Shown here: piece by piece, positions 34,656-42,618 of the stretch
How the letters are laid out: each line of letters begins with the position of its first letter
How positions within the stretch are numbered: the stretch's first letter is position 1
Assembly (NCBI GenBank): GCA_903863845.1
Contig: CAIPDP010000017.1
Span: forward strand, 1 to 42,618
Direction: 5' to 3'
Length of the DNA: 42,618 nt
Origin: an uncultured Mucilaginibacter sp.
Lineage (GTDB): Bacteria; Bacteroidota; Bacteroidia; Sphingobacteriales; Sphingobacteriaceae
The notes under the pieces: model-generated
Seen by the model: only the letters and a program-made list of their open reading frames with translations
Told to the model about the DNA's origin: nothing
Databases searched by the model: none
Made by a program: the position numbers and the translations under genes

Positions 34656-35892
34656 CAGCCAAAAAGAAACCGAAAAGATTAATTGGTACCAGGTCCTTCT
34701 CATCAGCCTTGGGCTTTTCGGATATCCCGTAGTTTCATTTATACCGGGATTATTAAATACAACTGAATCGCAATGGTTTTCAATACCATTTCGTGCACTC
34801 TATCTTTTGTTAAGTATCATAGTAATCATAAAATTCAAAGTTGTTAAAGCCAATGGGCGAAATATAGCCATTGGCCTGATCATCCTTTTTTGGGTAATGT
34901 ATTTTATCAGGCTGAGCTATGATAGTTTGTTTAACGCTGACATCATAGTTACACCCTTATCAACTTATTGGCTATTCGGCCTGGGTGTTTGTTTTATACC
35001 GATGCTCGCTTTCAGGGCGGTCATCAATTATAAAACAGGGGTAATGGCATTGACCATTTCTTATATTCTATGTGTTATCGTAAATATTTTAGGACTGTTC
35101 CAAAATATAGGCAATACGGATGAATTCAGTGAAGTGCGGGCGCAAGGGAACGATTTTTTAAATCCTATAAGTTATGGCCTTGTCGGCGGGTCACTTGCTA
35201 TTTTAAGTTTGGTGTTATTTATGAGGAACAGAAAAGCCGGCCTTTCGGCAATACTGTTTTTACTGCCCTTGCCCCTGGGCCTCTGGACATTGGTCATTTC
35301 ATTATCGCGGGGACCGATCATCGATTTCCTGGTCATGCTGATCCTGTTGTTTTACAATTCGCTAAAATCAGCTTATTCAAAAATATTAAGTTTAATTGCT
35401 GTTACCTTTTTGTTGATCTCATTGGTAATTTCATTTGATCTGCCAGTATTTAATAATATTACAAAAGTGTTGCAGTCAACCGGTGGAAGCAGTAATGAAA
35501 GCGATGAAATACGCTTGCAATTGATGAAAGGGGGATGGGATCAGTTTATACATAACCCGATAGCAGGCGACCTGATTGAAGAGCGCACTATGCACACTTA
35601 TCCGCATAATCTGGTTATTGAAGCCTTAATGGCATGTGGCCTAGTTGCGGGGCTTATCCATGTAACTACGATCATAAAATCCTGTATTCAAACAAATTCG
35701 CTCCTCAAGAGTCAAACAACTTCGTGGGTTGCGGTGTTGTTCGGAATGCAGCTGTTGAGTTCGATGTTTGCAGGCGGTTTATATGCAGATAATGCATTTT
35801 GGTACCTGCTTGTTTTAACAAACACCCTTTACTTTCAACAGAAACTGGCAAAAGAAAAACGCCTTTCGTTAATTAGAAAGGCTCAAATTTGA
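34642..35892 (+). CDS. Wzy-type polysaccharide polymerase / O-antigen ligase family
   Basis: 416 residues with about 10-12 hydrophobic segments and a large loop near 270-315 (SSNESDEIRLQLMKGGWDQF, then HTYPHNLVIEALMACG). This loop with a conserved HN motif is typical of the Wzy_C/O-antigen ligase family. It probably joins the flipped repeat units in the periplasm. Its position behind the flippase and the 58-aa ORF, and before a secreted hydrolase gene, fits Wzx/Wzy-type assembly. Polymerase versus ligase cannot be decided by eye. Confidence 0.8.
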   Translation: MQIANSQKETEKINWYQVLLISLGLFGYPVVSFIPGLLNTTESQWFSIPFRALYLLLSIIVIIKFKVVKANGRNIAIGLIILFWVMYFIRLSYDSLFNADIIVTPLSTYWLFGLGVCFIPMLAFRAVINYKTGVMALTISYILCVIVNILGLFQNIGNTDEFSEVRAQGNDFLNPISYGLVGGSLAILSLVLFMRNRKAGLSAILFLLPLPLGLWTLVISLSRGPIIDFLVMLILLFYNSLKSAYSKILSLIAVTFLLISLVISFDLPVFNNITKVLQSTGGSSNESDEIRLQLMKGGWDQFIHNPIAGDLIEERTMHTYPHNLVIEALMACGLVAGLIHVTTIIKSCIQTNSLLKSQTTSWVAVLFGMQLLSSMFAGGLYADNAFWYLLVLTNTLYFQQKLAKEKRLSLIRKAQI

Positions 35893-35987
35893 ACGGGATG
35901 ATATTGACCTTTTAACATTAATATATCCGATTATTCGACAACAATTAAAGGTAATTTTTAAAATATATTTTGAAATTCAAAAGCATC

Positions 35988-36929
35988 ATGAAAAAAGAAA
36001 AATCAGTTCATAAGTTGGTTTACGGCCTATTTGCTATCGTATTTGCATTCGGTTTTAACGGAGCAAATGCCCAAACCCCGGCAAGGCATTTTTCGCTGTA
36101 TGTGTGTATGAATAACATTGATGCCGGGGGCCAAAAATATTTGAACGATATGCATATTCAACAGGTTGCGTTATTCGATTCCCGTTTTATCGACCCCAAT
36201 AATAGCAACCAATGCAATACTGCAACCTTAACGAAGGCTATTGTTGCAGCCTATCCTGACAGTACAGCAAGCGGTATAGCTTCTTTGGACTGGGAAGGAG
36301 ATATGTTGAATAATCTTACAAAAGATACTTCAAGTGCTGAATTTAAAAACTCGATCAACGAGTTCAGCAAAGCTATTCAGTTAGCCAAAACTTTGCGTCC
36401 TAATGTCAAATGGGGTTTTTATTTTATACCATTTACAACCTATTATAACAGGAATACCAAGTGGATGTCTTCCAACCAGCAAATAGCGGCGCTGTTGCAG
36501 CAATGCGATATTCTTTTTCCTTCCGTATATATTTATTATCAGGATGGTAGGTTTACACCTAACGATAACGAAGCCTATGCCGCCGATAATATCAATGAGG
36601 CTTTGAAATTGGGGGTACAATTTAACAAACCGGTATTGCCATTTGTTTGGCACCGATACCATGACAGCAACCATACTATTGGTTTGCAATTGGTTCCGAA
36701 GGACGATTTCAGGAACTTTATTACAAAAATATTGACAACTAGCTACAAAAATAAGCACGTTGACGGGCTCATTTGGTGGGGCGCTGATGGCTATTTTTAT
36801 CGCGTAAAATCGGCACCACTGGTTAACGAATTTAATTCTTCGGGTGCAGCCGATTTCGGCACCTACTTTAATAGCATGCTTGCTAATTATGGCAACCTTA
36901 TACTTGATGCCATGAAAAATGTAAAATAA
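35988..36929 (+). CDS. Secreted GH56-like (animal-type hyaluronidase) glycoside hydrolase
   Basis: 313 residues from the ATG at 35988. A signal peptide (about 1-28, ending AxA: GFNGANA) directs export. The mature part matches the hyaluronidase TIM barrel in order: LDWEGD with Asp101 and Glu103 in place of the catalytic Asp-x-Glu, LRPNVKWGFYFIP (about 136-148), LFPSVYIYY (about 175-183), KPVLPFVWHRYHD (about 214-226) and GLIWWGADG (about 259-267). In human HYAL1 the corresponding segments are IDWEAW, LRPRGLWGFYGFP, LYPSIYM, NLPVLPYVQIFYD and GVVLWVSW. No EGF-like domain or disulfide pattern is present. It sits between the polymerase and AsnB-like genes, suggesting trimming of the polymer. Homology is judged from memory, not computed. 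Confidence 0.72.
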   Translation: MKKEKSVHKLVYGLFAIVFAFGFNGANAQTPARHFSLYVCMNNIDAGGQKYLNDMHIQQVALFDSRFIDPNNSNQCNTATLTKAIVAAYPDSTASGIASLDWEGDMLNNLTKDTSSAEFKNSINEFSKAIQLAKTLRPNVKWGFYFIPFTTYYNRNTKWMSSNQQIAALLQQCDILFPSVYIYYQDGRFTPNDNEAYAADNINEALKLGVQFNKPVLPFVWHRYHDSNHTIGLQLVPKDDFRNFITKILTTSYKNKHVDGLIWWGADGYFYRVKSAPLVNEFNSSGAADFGTYFNSMLANYGNLILDAMKNVK

Positions 36930-37237
36930 ACCCAATGTTGATTAAAGGGAAAAAAAATTTATCATCGGGCAATAAAGCTTCCGTAAAAAGCTATTTTTGC
37001 AAAAAAACCTTTACTCCATATTGGAATATTTAAACCATACCATCATCAGCTATTTATTTGCGTGAAACCAATTTGCCTTTACCCAGTGCATCCTATTGAG
37101 CGACTTACAATTTCATTTATAAAAAATTGCGCTTGCGTTTTATTGCATCACTTCGTTCAATTGGTTAATGTTTTTTAAAACTGTCTTCTAATAGAAAACC
37201 AAATTGATACCCTTTTTTAATAAACCTTAAATAAATT
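36930..37237 (+). promoter_or_regulatory. 308-nt gap before asnB-like gene: possible promoter and leader
   Basis: No ORF is credible here. AAGCTT-type hairpin arms (AGCTT/AAGCT near 36976-36991) run into a T-rich stretch and may be a weak terminator for the hydrolase gene. TATTTTTG at 36992-36999 is an exact -7 match without a -33 partner at the right distance. If used, it would give a leader of about 230 nt. The remainder is AT-rich without clear structure. Confidence 0.3.
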
Positions 37238-39043
37238 ATGTGTGGCATTGCCGGAATAATCAACCAAAATAATAGCCCCGTTGACGAAGACCAGTTAAAA
37301 ATCATGACCAGATCTGTCGCCCATCGTGGGCCTGACGGTGAAGGGTTTTATGTTGATGGAAAACTGGGATTTGGACACAGGCGACTTTCTATTATCGATC
37401 TGAGCAAAGCCGGGCATCAACCCATGTACTTTGGCGATGAATTTGTTATTACATTTAATGGCGAGATCTATAACTATATCGAGATCAGAGATCAACTGCG
37501 AAAATTGGGACATGCTTTTGCTACCCAAACGGATACTGAGGTTATTTTAGTAGCTTATAAAGAATGGGGTGCAGCCTGTGTAAGCCGTTTTAATGGCATG
37601 TGGGCATTTGCCATTCATGATAAAAAGCAAAATATTGTTTTTTGTTCGCGGGATCGGTTTGGTGTAAAACCTTTTTATTATACCACTATAAATGGTCAGT
37701 TTATATTCGGGTCCGAGATCAAACAGTTTAAAAAATTTAAAGAATGCTGGAAAGCCAATCGGAACGTTTTGCTGGACTATATGATCTTCAACCTGATCGA
37801 TCATAACAGCCAGACTTTTTTTGATGGAGTTGAAAAACTACCGGGCTCGCACAATTTGATCTATCATTTGGATTCGGATAAATTCGAGGTCACAAAATAT
37901 TATGAGATCACGCTGCATGCTGATATCGGCAAATTAAATGAGCAGGATACCCTTGAATTGTTTAAGGAAGAAATTAACCGATCTGTTGATTGGCGCCTGC
38001 GTTCTGATGTGAAGGTGGGTACCTGTCTTAGTGGTGGGCTTGATAGTTCATTCGTAGCATCTTTGGCGGGGGGGAAATATAAGAATGAGCAAGAAAAATT
38101 TTCGGCGATCACGGCGCAATCGGTCGATTTAGCACAGGATGAATCGTTATTTGCAAAAATGGTAGTTGACCACTGCGATCTGAAATGGTTGGTAACTACG
38201 CCCACATCGGCAGATTTTTTATTCTTCCTTGACGAGGTGATCTACAACCAGGATGAACCCTTTATAAGCCCCTCGGTTTATATGCAACATTTTGTGATGA
38301 AAAAGGCCCGTGAAAATGGTGTGGTTGTATTATTGGATGGACAGGGCGCCGATGAGGTATTGCTCGGTTATGAAAGGTACCTGGGCGCTTATTTTAAAGC
38401 ATTGCCTGTATCGCGACTTCTAACTAATATGCTGAATGCGAAAGATCATTTTGGTACCTCGGCAATTTCAATATTTAAGTACTATCTCTATTTTACTTCC
38501 TTTTCAGTTCGATACCGTAGAAATTTATGGAGATTTAGCCATTTATCGCCCAAATACCGGGAGTTTATTGAACCTTCAACCATCAGGCATATTGCCGATT
38601 CGTATAAAAATATCCGCGATCTGCAGCAACTTGAAATTTTTAGTACCCAATTACCCTCATTGCTGCGTTTTGAGGATAAAAATTCCATGGCTAATTCAAT
38701 AGAGACGAGGCTGCCTTTCCTCGATTGGAATTTTGTGGAAATGGCTTTATCGATGAACAATGAATTTAAAATTAAAGCTGGTTGGTCAAAGTACATCCTC
38801 CGCCAATCAATGGATCCGATACTGCCCCAGGAAATAACCTGGAGGAAAAGAAAGTTCGGTTTCAATGCCCCTACGCAATTATGGTTCGATCATTTTAAGG
38901 AGGCAGATAATTATATCAGGGAATCTGAGATACTTTCAAAAATTTTCGAGGGTAACTTACCCCCTTTTGATGACCCTAACGTTAAATGGCGAATGATTAA
39001 TATTGCAAGGTGGGAAAAAGTACATCACGTAAGCATAGATTAA
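37238..39043 (+). CDS. asnB: Glutamine-hydrolysing asparagine synthetase-like amidotransferase
   Basis: 601 residues. The N-terminal glutaminase domain starts MCGIAGI with the nucleophile Cys2 and has HRGPDGEGF (about 29-37) and FNGEIYNYIE. The synthetase domain has the ATP-binding PP-loop SGGLDSS at 265-271 and ends in a Trp/Lys-rich tail. The catalytic parts look intact. AsnB-type genes in surface-polysaccharide loci often amidate sugar uronates (for example WbpS in Pseudomonas) rather than make asparagine. With the uronate genes upstream, amidation of the GlcNAc3NAcA carboxyl is plausible but unproven. Confidence 0.85.
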   Translation: MCGIAGIINQNNSPVDEDQLKIMTRSVAHRGPDGEGFYVDGKLGFGHRRLSIIDLSKAGHQPMYFGDEFVITFNGEIYNYIEIRDQLRKLGHAFATQTDTEVILVAYKEWGAACVSRFNGMWAFAIHDKKQNIVFCSRDRFGVKPFYYTTINGQFIFGSEIKQFKKFKECWKANRNVLLDYMIFNLIDHNSQTFFDGVEKLPGSHNLIYHLDSDKFEVTKYYEITLHADIGKLNEQDTLELFKEEINRSVDWRLRSDVKVGTCLSGGLDSSFVASLAGGKYKNEQEKFSAITAQSVDLAQDESLFAKMVVDHCDLKWLVTTPTSADFLFFLDEVIYNQDEPFISPSVYMQHFVMKKARENGVVVLLDGQGADEVLLGYERYLGAYFKALPVSRLLTNMLNAKDHFGTSAISIFKYYLYFTSFSVRYRRNLWRFSHLSPKYREFIEPSTIRHIADSYKNIRDLQQLEIFSTQLPSLLRFEDKNSMANSIETRLPFLDWNFVEMALSMNNEFKIKAGWSKYILRQSMDPILPQEITWRKRKFGFNAPTQLWFDHFKEADNYIRESEILSKIFEGNLPPFDDPNVKWRMINIARWEKVHHVSID

Positions 39044-39081
39044 TGTTACTCAAAGCATTAGCTAATAACTGATTAAATTGT

Positions 39082-40245
39082 ATGAGAATAGTAAGCGTAA
39101 ATGTTCATTATCAGGATAAGCTGGGTTATCAAGATTACTACCTGGGGAAAGAATGGACAAAAATGGGTTACGATGTTCATTATGTTACCTCTGACGTTCA
39201 TTTCGATTATCCCGATTATGACAATACGGTAAAGCATCTGATAGGCGATAAATATGTTGGAACTGGCCTTTTCTATACTGATTTTGGTGTGCCTGTTCAT
39301 CGTTTAAAAGGAACAAATAAAAAACACACAGGGTTTATTTGGTTAAAAGGGTTTAAAAAGAAAATATTTGAACTGAAGCCCGATATATTGGTATTGCACG
39401 GTGTTTTTAATTACCAAACGATACGAACGCTTTTCTTCGCTAAAAAGCTTAATTGCAGAATTTTAATGGATGATCATACCGCAAAGTTTTTTCTGCGCAA
39501 AGGACAAATGGCGAAACTGGCGTACTGGCTTTTTCGGAAATTGTTTTCAAAAAAAATCATGGAAGTTGCCGATAAGATTATCGGAATAACTCCTTCGGTA
39601 ATGGAGGTTTTGAAAGTGGATTTTGGATTATCAGGCGATAAAGTGAGTCAGGTGATATTGGGGTCGGATACCGACCTGTTTAAAAGTACTCCCGAACTTC
39701 GTCGGATGGGGAGGGATTTTTTTGAAGTAAGTTCAGATGAAGTACTGGTATTGTATACTGGGAAAATATATGAAGAAAAGAAAGTGCACCTGATAATAGA
39801 GGCTTTGAATGATCCGCTTGTTCGTGGCGATCAACAAGTGGTAATGGGGATAATCGGTGGTATAGATGCCACGTATAAACAGATGTTAGGTAAAGTAATA
39901 AATGATGCTAAAATAAAAGTAATATTGAAACCAGCAATGTCGCAAGAAAATTTGCCGATGTTATACAATGCAGCCGATATTTGTGTTTGGCCAGACAGCC
40001 TGACAGCGAGTACGATTGATGCGTCGGCTTGTGGAAGTGCAATTATTTCGAACGACAATATGCCCGAACGTACCAGTTATGATAATGGGATCACGATCAG
40101 AAGAGGAAATTTTGACGATCTAAAAGCTGCATTGCAGAAACTGATCGCTGACCCAGATCTGAGAAAAGAAATGGGCGAACGTGGCGTGCGATACGTTGAT
40201 GAACAATTAAGTTGGAAAATTATAGCCAAGCAGTTTCTCAAATAG
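39082..40245 (+). CDS. Glycosyltransferase family 4
   Basis: 387 residues with the two-Rossmann GT-B layout. The N-terminal half starts MRIVSVNVHYQDKLGYQDYYLG and has a nucleotide-fold acceptor domain; the C-terminal half has LYTGKIYEEKKVHLIIEAL (about 230-248), the YNAADICVWPD segment and the ExxxxxxxE-like region STIDASACGSAII. It should add one sugar of the repeat unit on the cytoplasmic side. Donor and acceptor cannot be read from the sequence. It starts 38 nt after the asnB-like gene. Confidence 0.82.
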   Translation: MRIVSVNVHYQDKLGYQDYYLGKEWTKMGYDVHYVTSDVHFDYPDYDNTVKHLIGDKYVGTGLFYTDFGVPVHRLKGTNKKHTGFIWLKGFKKKIFELKPDILVLHGVFNYQTIRTLFFAKKLNCRILMDDHTAKFFLRKGQMAKLAYWLFRKLFSKKIMEVADKIIGITPSVMEVLKVDFGLSGDKVSQVILGSDTDLFKSTPELRRMGRDFFEVSSDEVLVLYTGKIYEEKKVHLIIEALNDPLVRGDQQVVMGIIGGIDATYKQMLGKVINDAKIKVILKPAMSQENLPMLYNAADICVWPDSLTASTIDASACGSAIISNDNMPERTSYDNGITIRRGNFDDLKAALQKLIADPDLRKEMGERGVRYVDEQLSWKIIAKQFLK

Positions 40246-40254
40246 CATAATCGA

Positions 40255-40869
40255 ATGGGTAAATTTTTTTATTTCCTTCAAAGAGTCCTAAACAAGATTC
40301 AGTCATTTGTAAATACTCTTGCCTGCAAAAGTCAAATCACGACTATCGGTGATGTTAAATTTGGTTCTGATGCTCGGATTATCAATATGCAAAAGGATAC
40401 GTCAAAAATAAAAGTTGCAGGCAATTCTTTTATAAGTGGCGAACTCTCAGTTTTCAAACGTGGCGGTGAGATAAGTATTGGTGAATATTGTTTCGTAGGT
40501 GAGGGTACGCGTATTTGGTCAGCGAAGAAAATTTTTATTGGTGATCGTGTTTTAATATCTCATAATGTTGGAATACATGATTCTAACGATCATCCAATTG
40601 ATGCAGTAAAGCGTCATGAACATTTTAAACATATTTTGAAAGTTGGCCACCCTGAAGAAATTAGTATCATTGAAAAAGATATCTTCATTGAAGATGATGT
40701 TTGGATAGGTTTCGCGAGTATAATTTTAAAGGGAATCAGAATCGGCAAAGGGGCTATTATTGCCGCTGGAAGCGTAGTTACCAAAGATGTACCTCCATAT
40801 GCAATTGTAGCCGGTAACCCGGCAAGAATAATTAAATATTTAAAAGAAGAGAATGATGAATTGGCATGA
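40255..40869 (+). CDS. Hexapeptide O-acetyltransferase (WbbJ/Maa-like)
   Basis: 204 residues. Left-handed beta-helix repeats run from about 55 to 185 (GGEISIGEYCFVGEGTRIW, GDRVLISHNVGIHDSNDHP with the likely catalytic His, then DVWIGFASIILKG and AGNPARIIKYL). Such proteins O-acetylate sugars using acetyl-CoA. It begins 9 nt after the glycosyltransferase stop and overlaps the methyltransferase gene by 17 nt, so all three are probably translated together and decorate the repeat unit. Confidence 0.82.
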   Translation: MGKFFYFLQRVLNKIQSFVNTLACKSQITTIGDVKFGSDARIINMQKDTSKIKVAGNSFISGELSVFKRGGEISIGEYCFVGEGTRIWSAKKIFIGDRVLISHNVGIHDSNDHPIDAVKRHEHFKHILKVGHPEEISIIEKDIFIEDDVWIGFASIILKGIRIGKGAIIAAGSVVTKDVPPYAIVAGNPARIIKYLKEENDELA

Positions 40870-41671
40870 GACTATAGCGTACGCACGTAACGAGCCGGGT
40901 CTTCAAAATCAGATACGGGAATCATACTTATCCGAAGACCTGGTATCGAATATTGAAGCATTCAGAAATAGCGATGAATTTAAAGCGACTTTAACCCTGC
41001 TTTCGTCATTAAATATTGCCAAAAATGCAAGATTGCTGGATGTTGGGGCGGGTAATGGTATTTCTTCTATTGCTTTTGCAATGGAAGGCTTTAACGTAAC
41101 GGCTTTAGAACCGGATGATAGTGATACCGTTGGAGCCGGGGCAATCTTAAAACTTAAAGAAATTTATAATTTGCCGGGCTTAATTATAGATAGTTCGTTT
41201 GGAGAAAAGATGCCTTTTGCCGACAATTATTTTGATGTGGTATACGCCAGACAGTGCATGCACCATGCTTACGATCTGCAGCAGTTTGTAAAAAGTATTT
41301 ACAGAGTGGTTAAACCGGGCGGCATATTATTAACCGTGCGCGACCATGTAATTTCAGACGAAGCGGATAAAGTGGCCTTTTTAAAAAGGCACCCGCTCCA
41401 TAAGTTTTATGGCGGCGAAAATGCCTTCACTTTGGATGAATACAGCAATGCGATAACAACAGCCGGTTTTAAAATCAAACAAGTACTTGGCCCATGTGAT
41501 TCGGTTATAAATTTTTCTCCATGGAGTACCGAGCGGATAAAGACTATTCTAAAAAAGAAGTTGGGAGGTTGGGCTGTGAATAAGGTGGTTGTAACTTTGT
41601 CCTGGCGATTTATAAAATACAGGCTTAATAGACTACCTGGACGCCTATATTCATTCGTTTCAATAAAATGA
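40853..41671 (+). CDS. SAM-dependent class I methyltransferase
   Basis: 272 residues. Motif I, LLDVGAGNGISS, is at 61-72, followed by the acidic residue of beta-strand 2 (ALEPDD) and the post-motif FDVVYARQCMHHAYD region typical of Methyltransf_11. It likely methylates a sugar or a lipid-linked intermediate. Two ATGs (40853, 40856) are possible starts. The 17-nt overlap with the acetyltransferase indicates coupling. The target cannot be inferred. Confidence 0.82.
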   Translation: MMNWHETIAYARNEPGLQNQIRESYLSEDLVSNIEAFRNSDEFKATLTLLSSLNIAKNARLLDVGAGNGISSIAFAMEGFNVTALEPDDSDTVGAGAILKLKEIYNLPGLIIDSSFGEKMPFADNYFDVVYARQCMHHAYDLQQFVKSIYRVVKPGGILLTVRDHVISDEADKVAFLKRHPLHKFYGGENAFTLDEYSNAITTAGFKIKQVLGPCDSVINFSPWSTERIKTILKKKLGGWAVNKVVVTLSWRFIKYRLNRLPGRLYSFVSIK

Positions 41672-41703
41672 ACTTTCAATAAACGCTGATATAGCTGATA
41701 TCA

Positions 41704-42618
41704 ATGAAAAAAATCCTAATTACCGGGGCCACAGGCTTTATCGGTTCAACTTTATATAATTACCTGCAACGCCAGGGGCACGAATTGTTTGTGATCGATA
41801 ATCTTTCCTTTGGCAATAAAGATCATATTGAAATTGATGAACAGCACCTGTTTGTTGAAGATATCCGCCACAGGGGAAATATATTTAAAATCATCAGCCA
41901 GGTAGACCCTCAATGGGTCATCCACCTGGCGGCCATACATTTTATTCCTTACTGCAACAAATTCCCCTTTGAATCGGCCGAGATCAATATCAATGGAACT
42001 AAAAATGTGCTCGATGCCAGCCGCAAAGCAAAAAGTATCGAGAAAGTTTTCTTTGCGTCAACCGCTGCGGTTTACCCTATTTCAGACGTAGCCTGTACCG
42101 AGGCAGATGCAACAGGTCCGCTTGATATTTATGGCCTGTCAAAACTTACCGGCGAATACCTTTGTAATGAATTCTATCTGTCGTCGGGTATACCTACAGT
42201 TATTTGCCGGTTCTTTAATGCATTCGGTCCAAATGAAACTAACCCTCACCTGATACCTGCAATACAGGATCAGTTAAATAATGGTTCGCGTAGTATTGCG
42301 CTGGGTAACCTTGAGCCAAAACGGGATTTTATCCACACTTTTGATATGGCCAGGGCAGTTACCATGCTGATGACTAAATTTGGCGCCGGAATAGAAGTAT
42401 TTAATTTGGGCCGGGGTATTGAATATTCGGTTGTTGAAATTGTGGAGGCATTTAGCCGACAGTTGAATGAAGATATAACCATAGAGACAGACCCCGCAAA
42501 AGTCAGGAAAACAGACCGCCTGCATTTATTAGCCGATATTTCGAAATTGAAGGCTTTTACCGGTTGGGAGCCTGAAATAAGTATTGACGAGGGCATTAGC
42601 ACATTGATCGGGGTTCCG
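41704..42618 (+). CDS. NAD-dependent epimerase/dehydratase, cut by the window edge
   Basis: An ATG at 41704 opens a frame that is still open at the last base, giving at least 305 residues. The start MKKILITGATGFIGST has the TGATGFIG Rossmann motif (7-14); the active site is Ser119/Thr120 (FASTAAVYP) with Tyr143 and Lys147 (IYGLSK). RDFIHTFDMARAV is typical of UDP-hexose epimerases and dehydratases. It probably interconverts a nucleotide sugar for the same polymer. The 3' end and exact length are unknown, so the substrate class (GalE-like or other) is open. Confidence 0.85.
   Translation, partial: MKKILITGATGFIGSTLYNYLQRQGHELFVIDNLSFGNKDHIEIDEQHLFVEDIRHRGNIFKIISQVDPQWVIHLAAIHFIPYCNKFPFESAEININGTKNVLDASRKAKSIEKVFFASTAAVYPISDVACTEADATGPLDIYGLSKLTGEYLCNEFYLSSGIPTVICRFFNAFGPNETNPHLIPAIQDQLNNGSRSIALGNLEPKRDFIHTFDMARAVTMLMTKFGAGIEVFNLGRGIEYSVVEIVEAFSRQLNEDITIETDPAKVRKTDRLHLLADISKLKAFTGWEPEISIDEGISTLIGVP

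Noticed and set aside
36381..36935. 184-aa minus-strand ORF
   Set aside because: It is antisense to the GH56-like gene and matches no known family; the plus-strand frame has a signal peptide and conserved motifs.

Overview
The window looks like a chromosomal contig end from a member of the Bacteroidota, most likely family Sphingobacteriaceae (Mucilaginibacter/Pedobacter-like). This rests on the gene order rpsU-xerC-hpf-tRNAs-tuf-tRNA-Trp-secE-nusG-rplKAJL-rpoBC-DUF3467, on promoters of the TTTG/TAnnTTTG type, on the general lack of Shine-Dalgarno sequences, and on tRNA genes without an encoded CCA. The genus is an inference. The first ~100 bases are not genomic: they are a poly-C run followed by an Illumina P5/i5/Read-1 adapter, so the contig ends in an untrimmed read-through next to a low-complexity repeat.

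Region 1 (382-16270) is the conserved translation and transcription core: bS21, a XerC-type recombinase, a hibernation factor, four tRNAs (Thr, Tyr, Gly, Thr), EF-Tu, tRNA-Trp, SecE, NusG, L11, L1, L10, L7/L12, RpoB, RpoC and a DUF3467 protein. Several gaps inside these operons carry 7-8-nt tandem words followed by their reverse complement. Such tracts can fold into long hairpins and fall into at least two word families.

Region 2 (16340-19581) is a short nucleotide-sugar operon (fcl, rfbC, rfbD, rfbA) for GDP-fucose and dTDP-rhamnose; the partner genes gmd and rfbB are not in the window. Region 3 (19586-25213) runs on the minus strand and is mostly housekeeping: miaA, a pRiA4b ORF-3-like acidic protein, a CCA-adding-type nucleotidyltransferase, an L-threonylcarbamoyladenylate synthase, a family 9 glycosyltransferase and dapD. 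hslR (plus strand) follows.

Region 4 (25852 to the right edge) is a Wzx/Wzy-type exopolysaccharide locus. It encodes an outer-membrane export lipoprotein, a Wzc-like chain-length regulator/BY-kinase with a Tyr-Gly tail, and a four-gene set predicted to make UDP-2,3-diacetamido-2,3-dideoxy-glucuronic acid. A flippase, an unlisted 58-aa small ORF, a polymerase, a secreted protein that closely resembles animal-type hyaluronidases (GH56), an asparagine-synthetase-like amidotransferase, a GT4 glycosyltransferase, an acetyltransferase, a methyltransferase and an epimerase cut by the window edge follow. The most interesting signal is the GH56-like hydrolase inside a locus predicted to build a hexosaminuronate-containing polymer, which suggests dedicated trimming or release of the cell's own hyaluronan-like polysaccharide.
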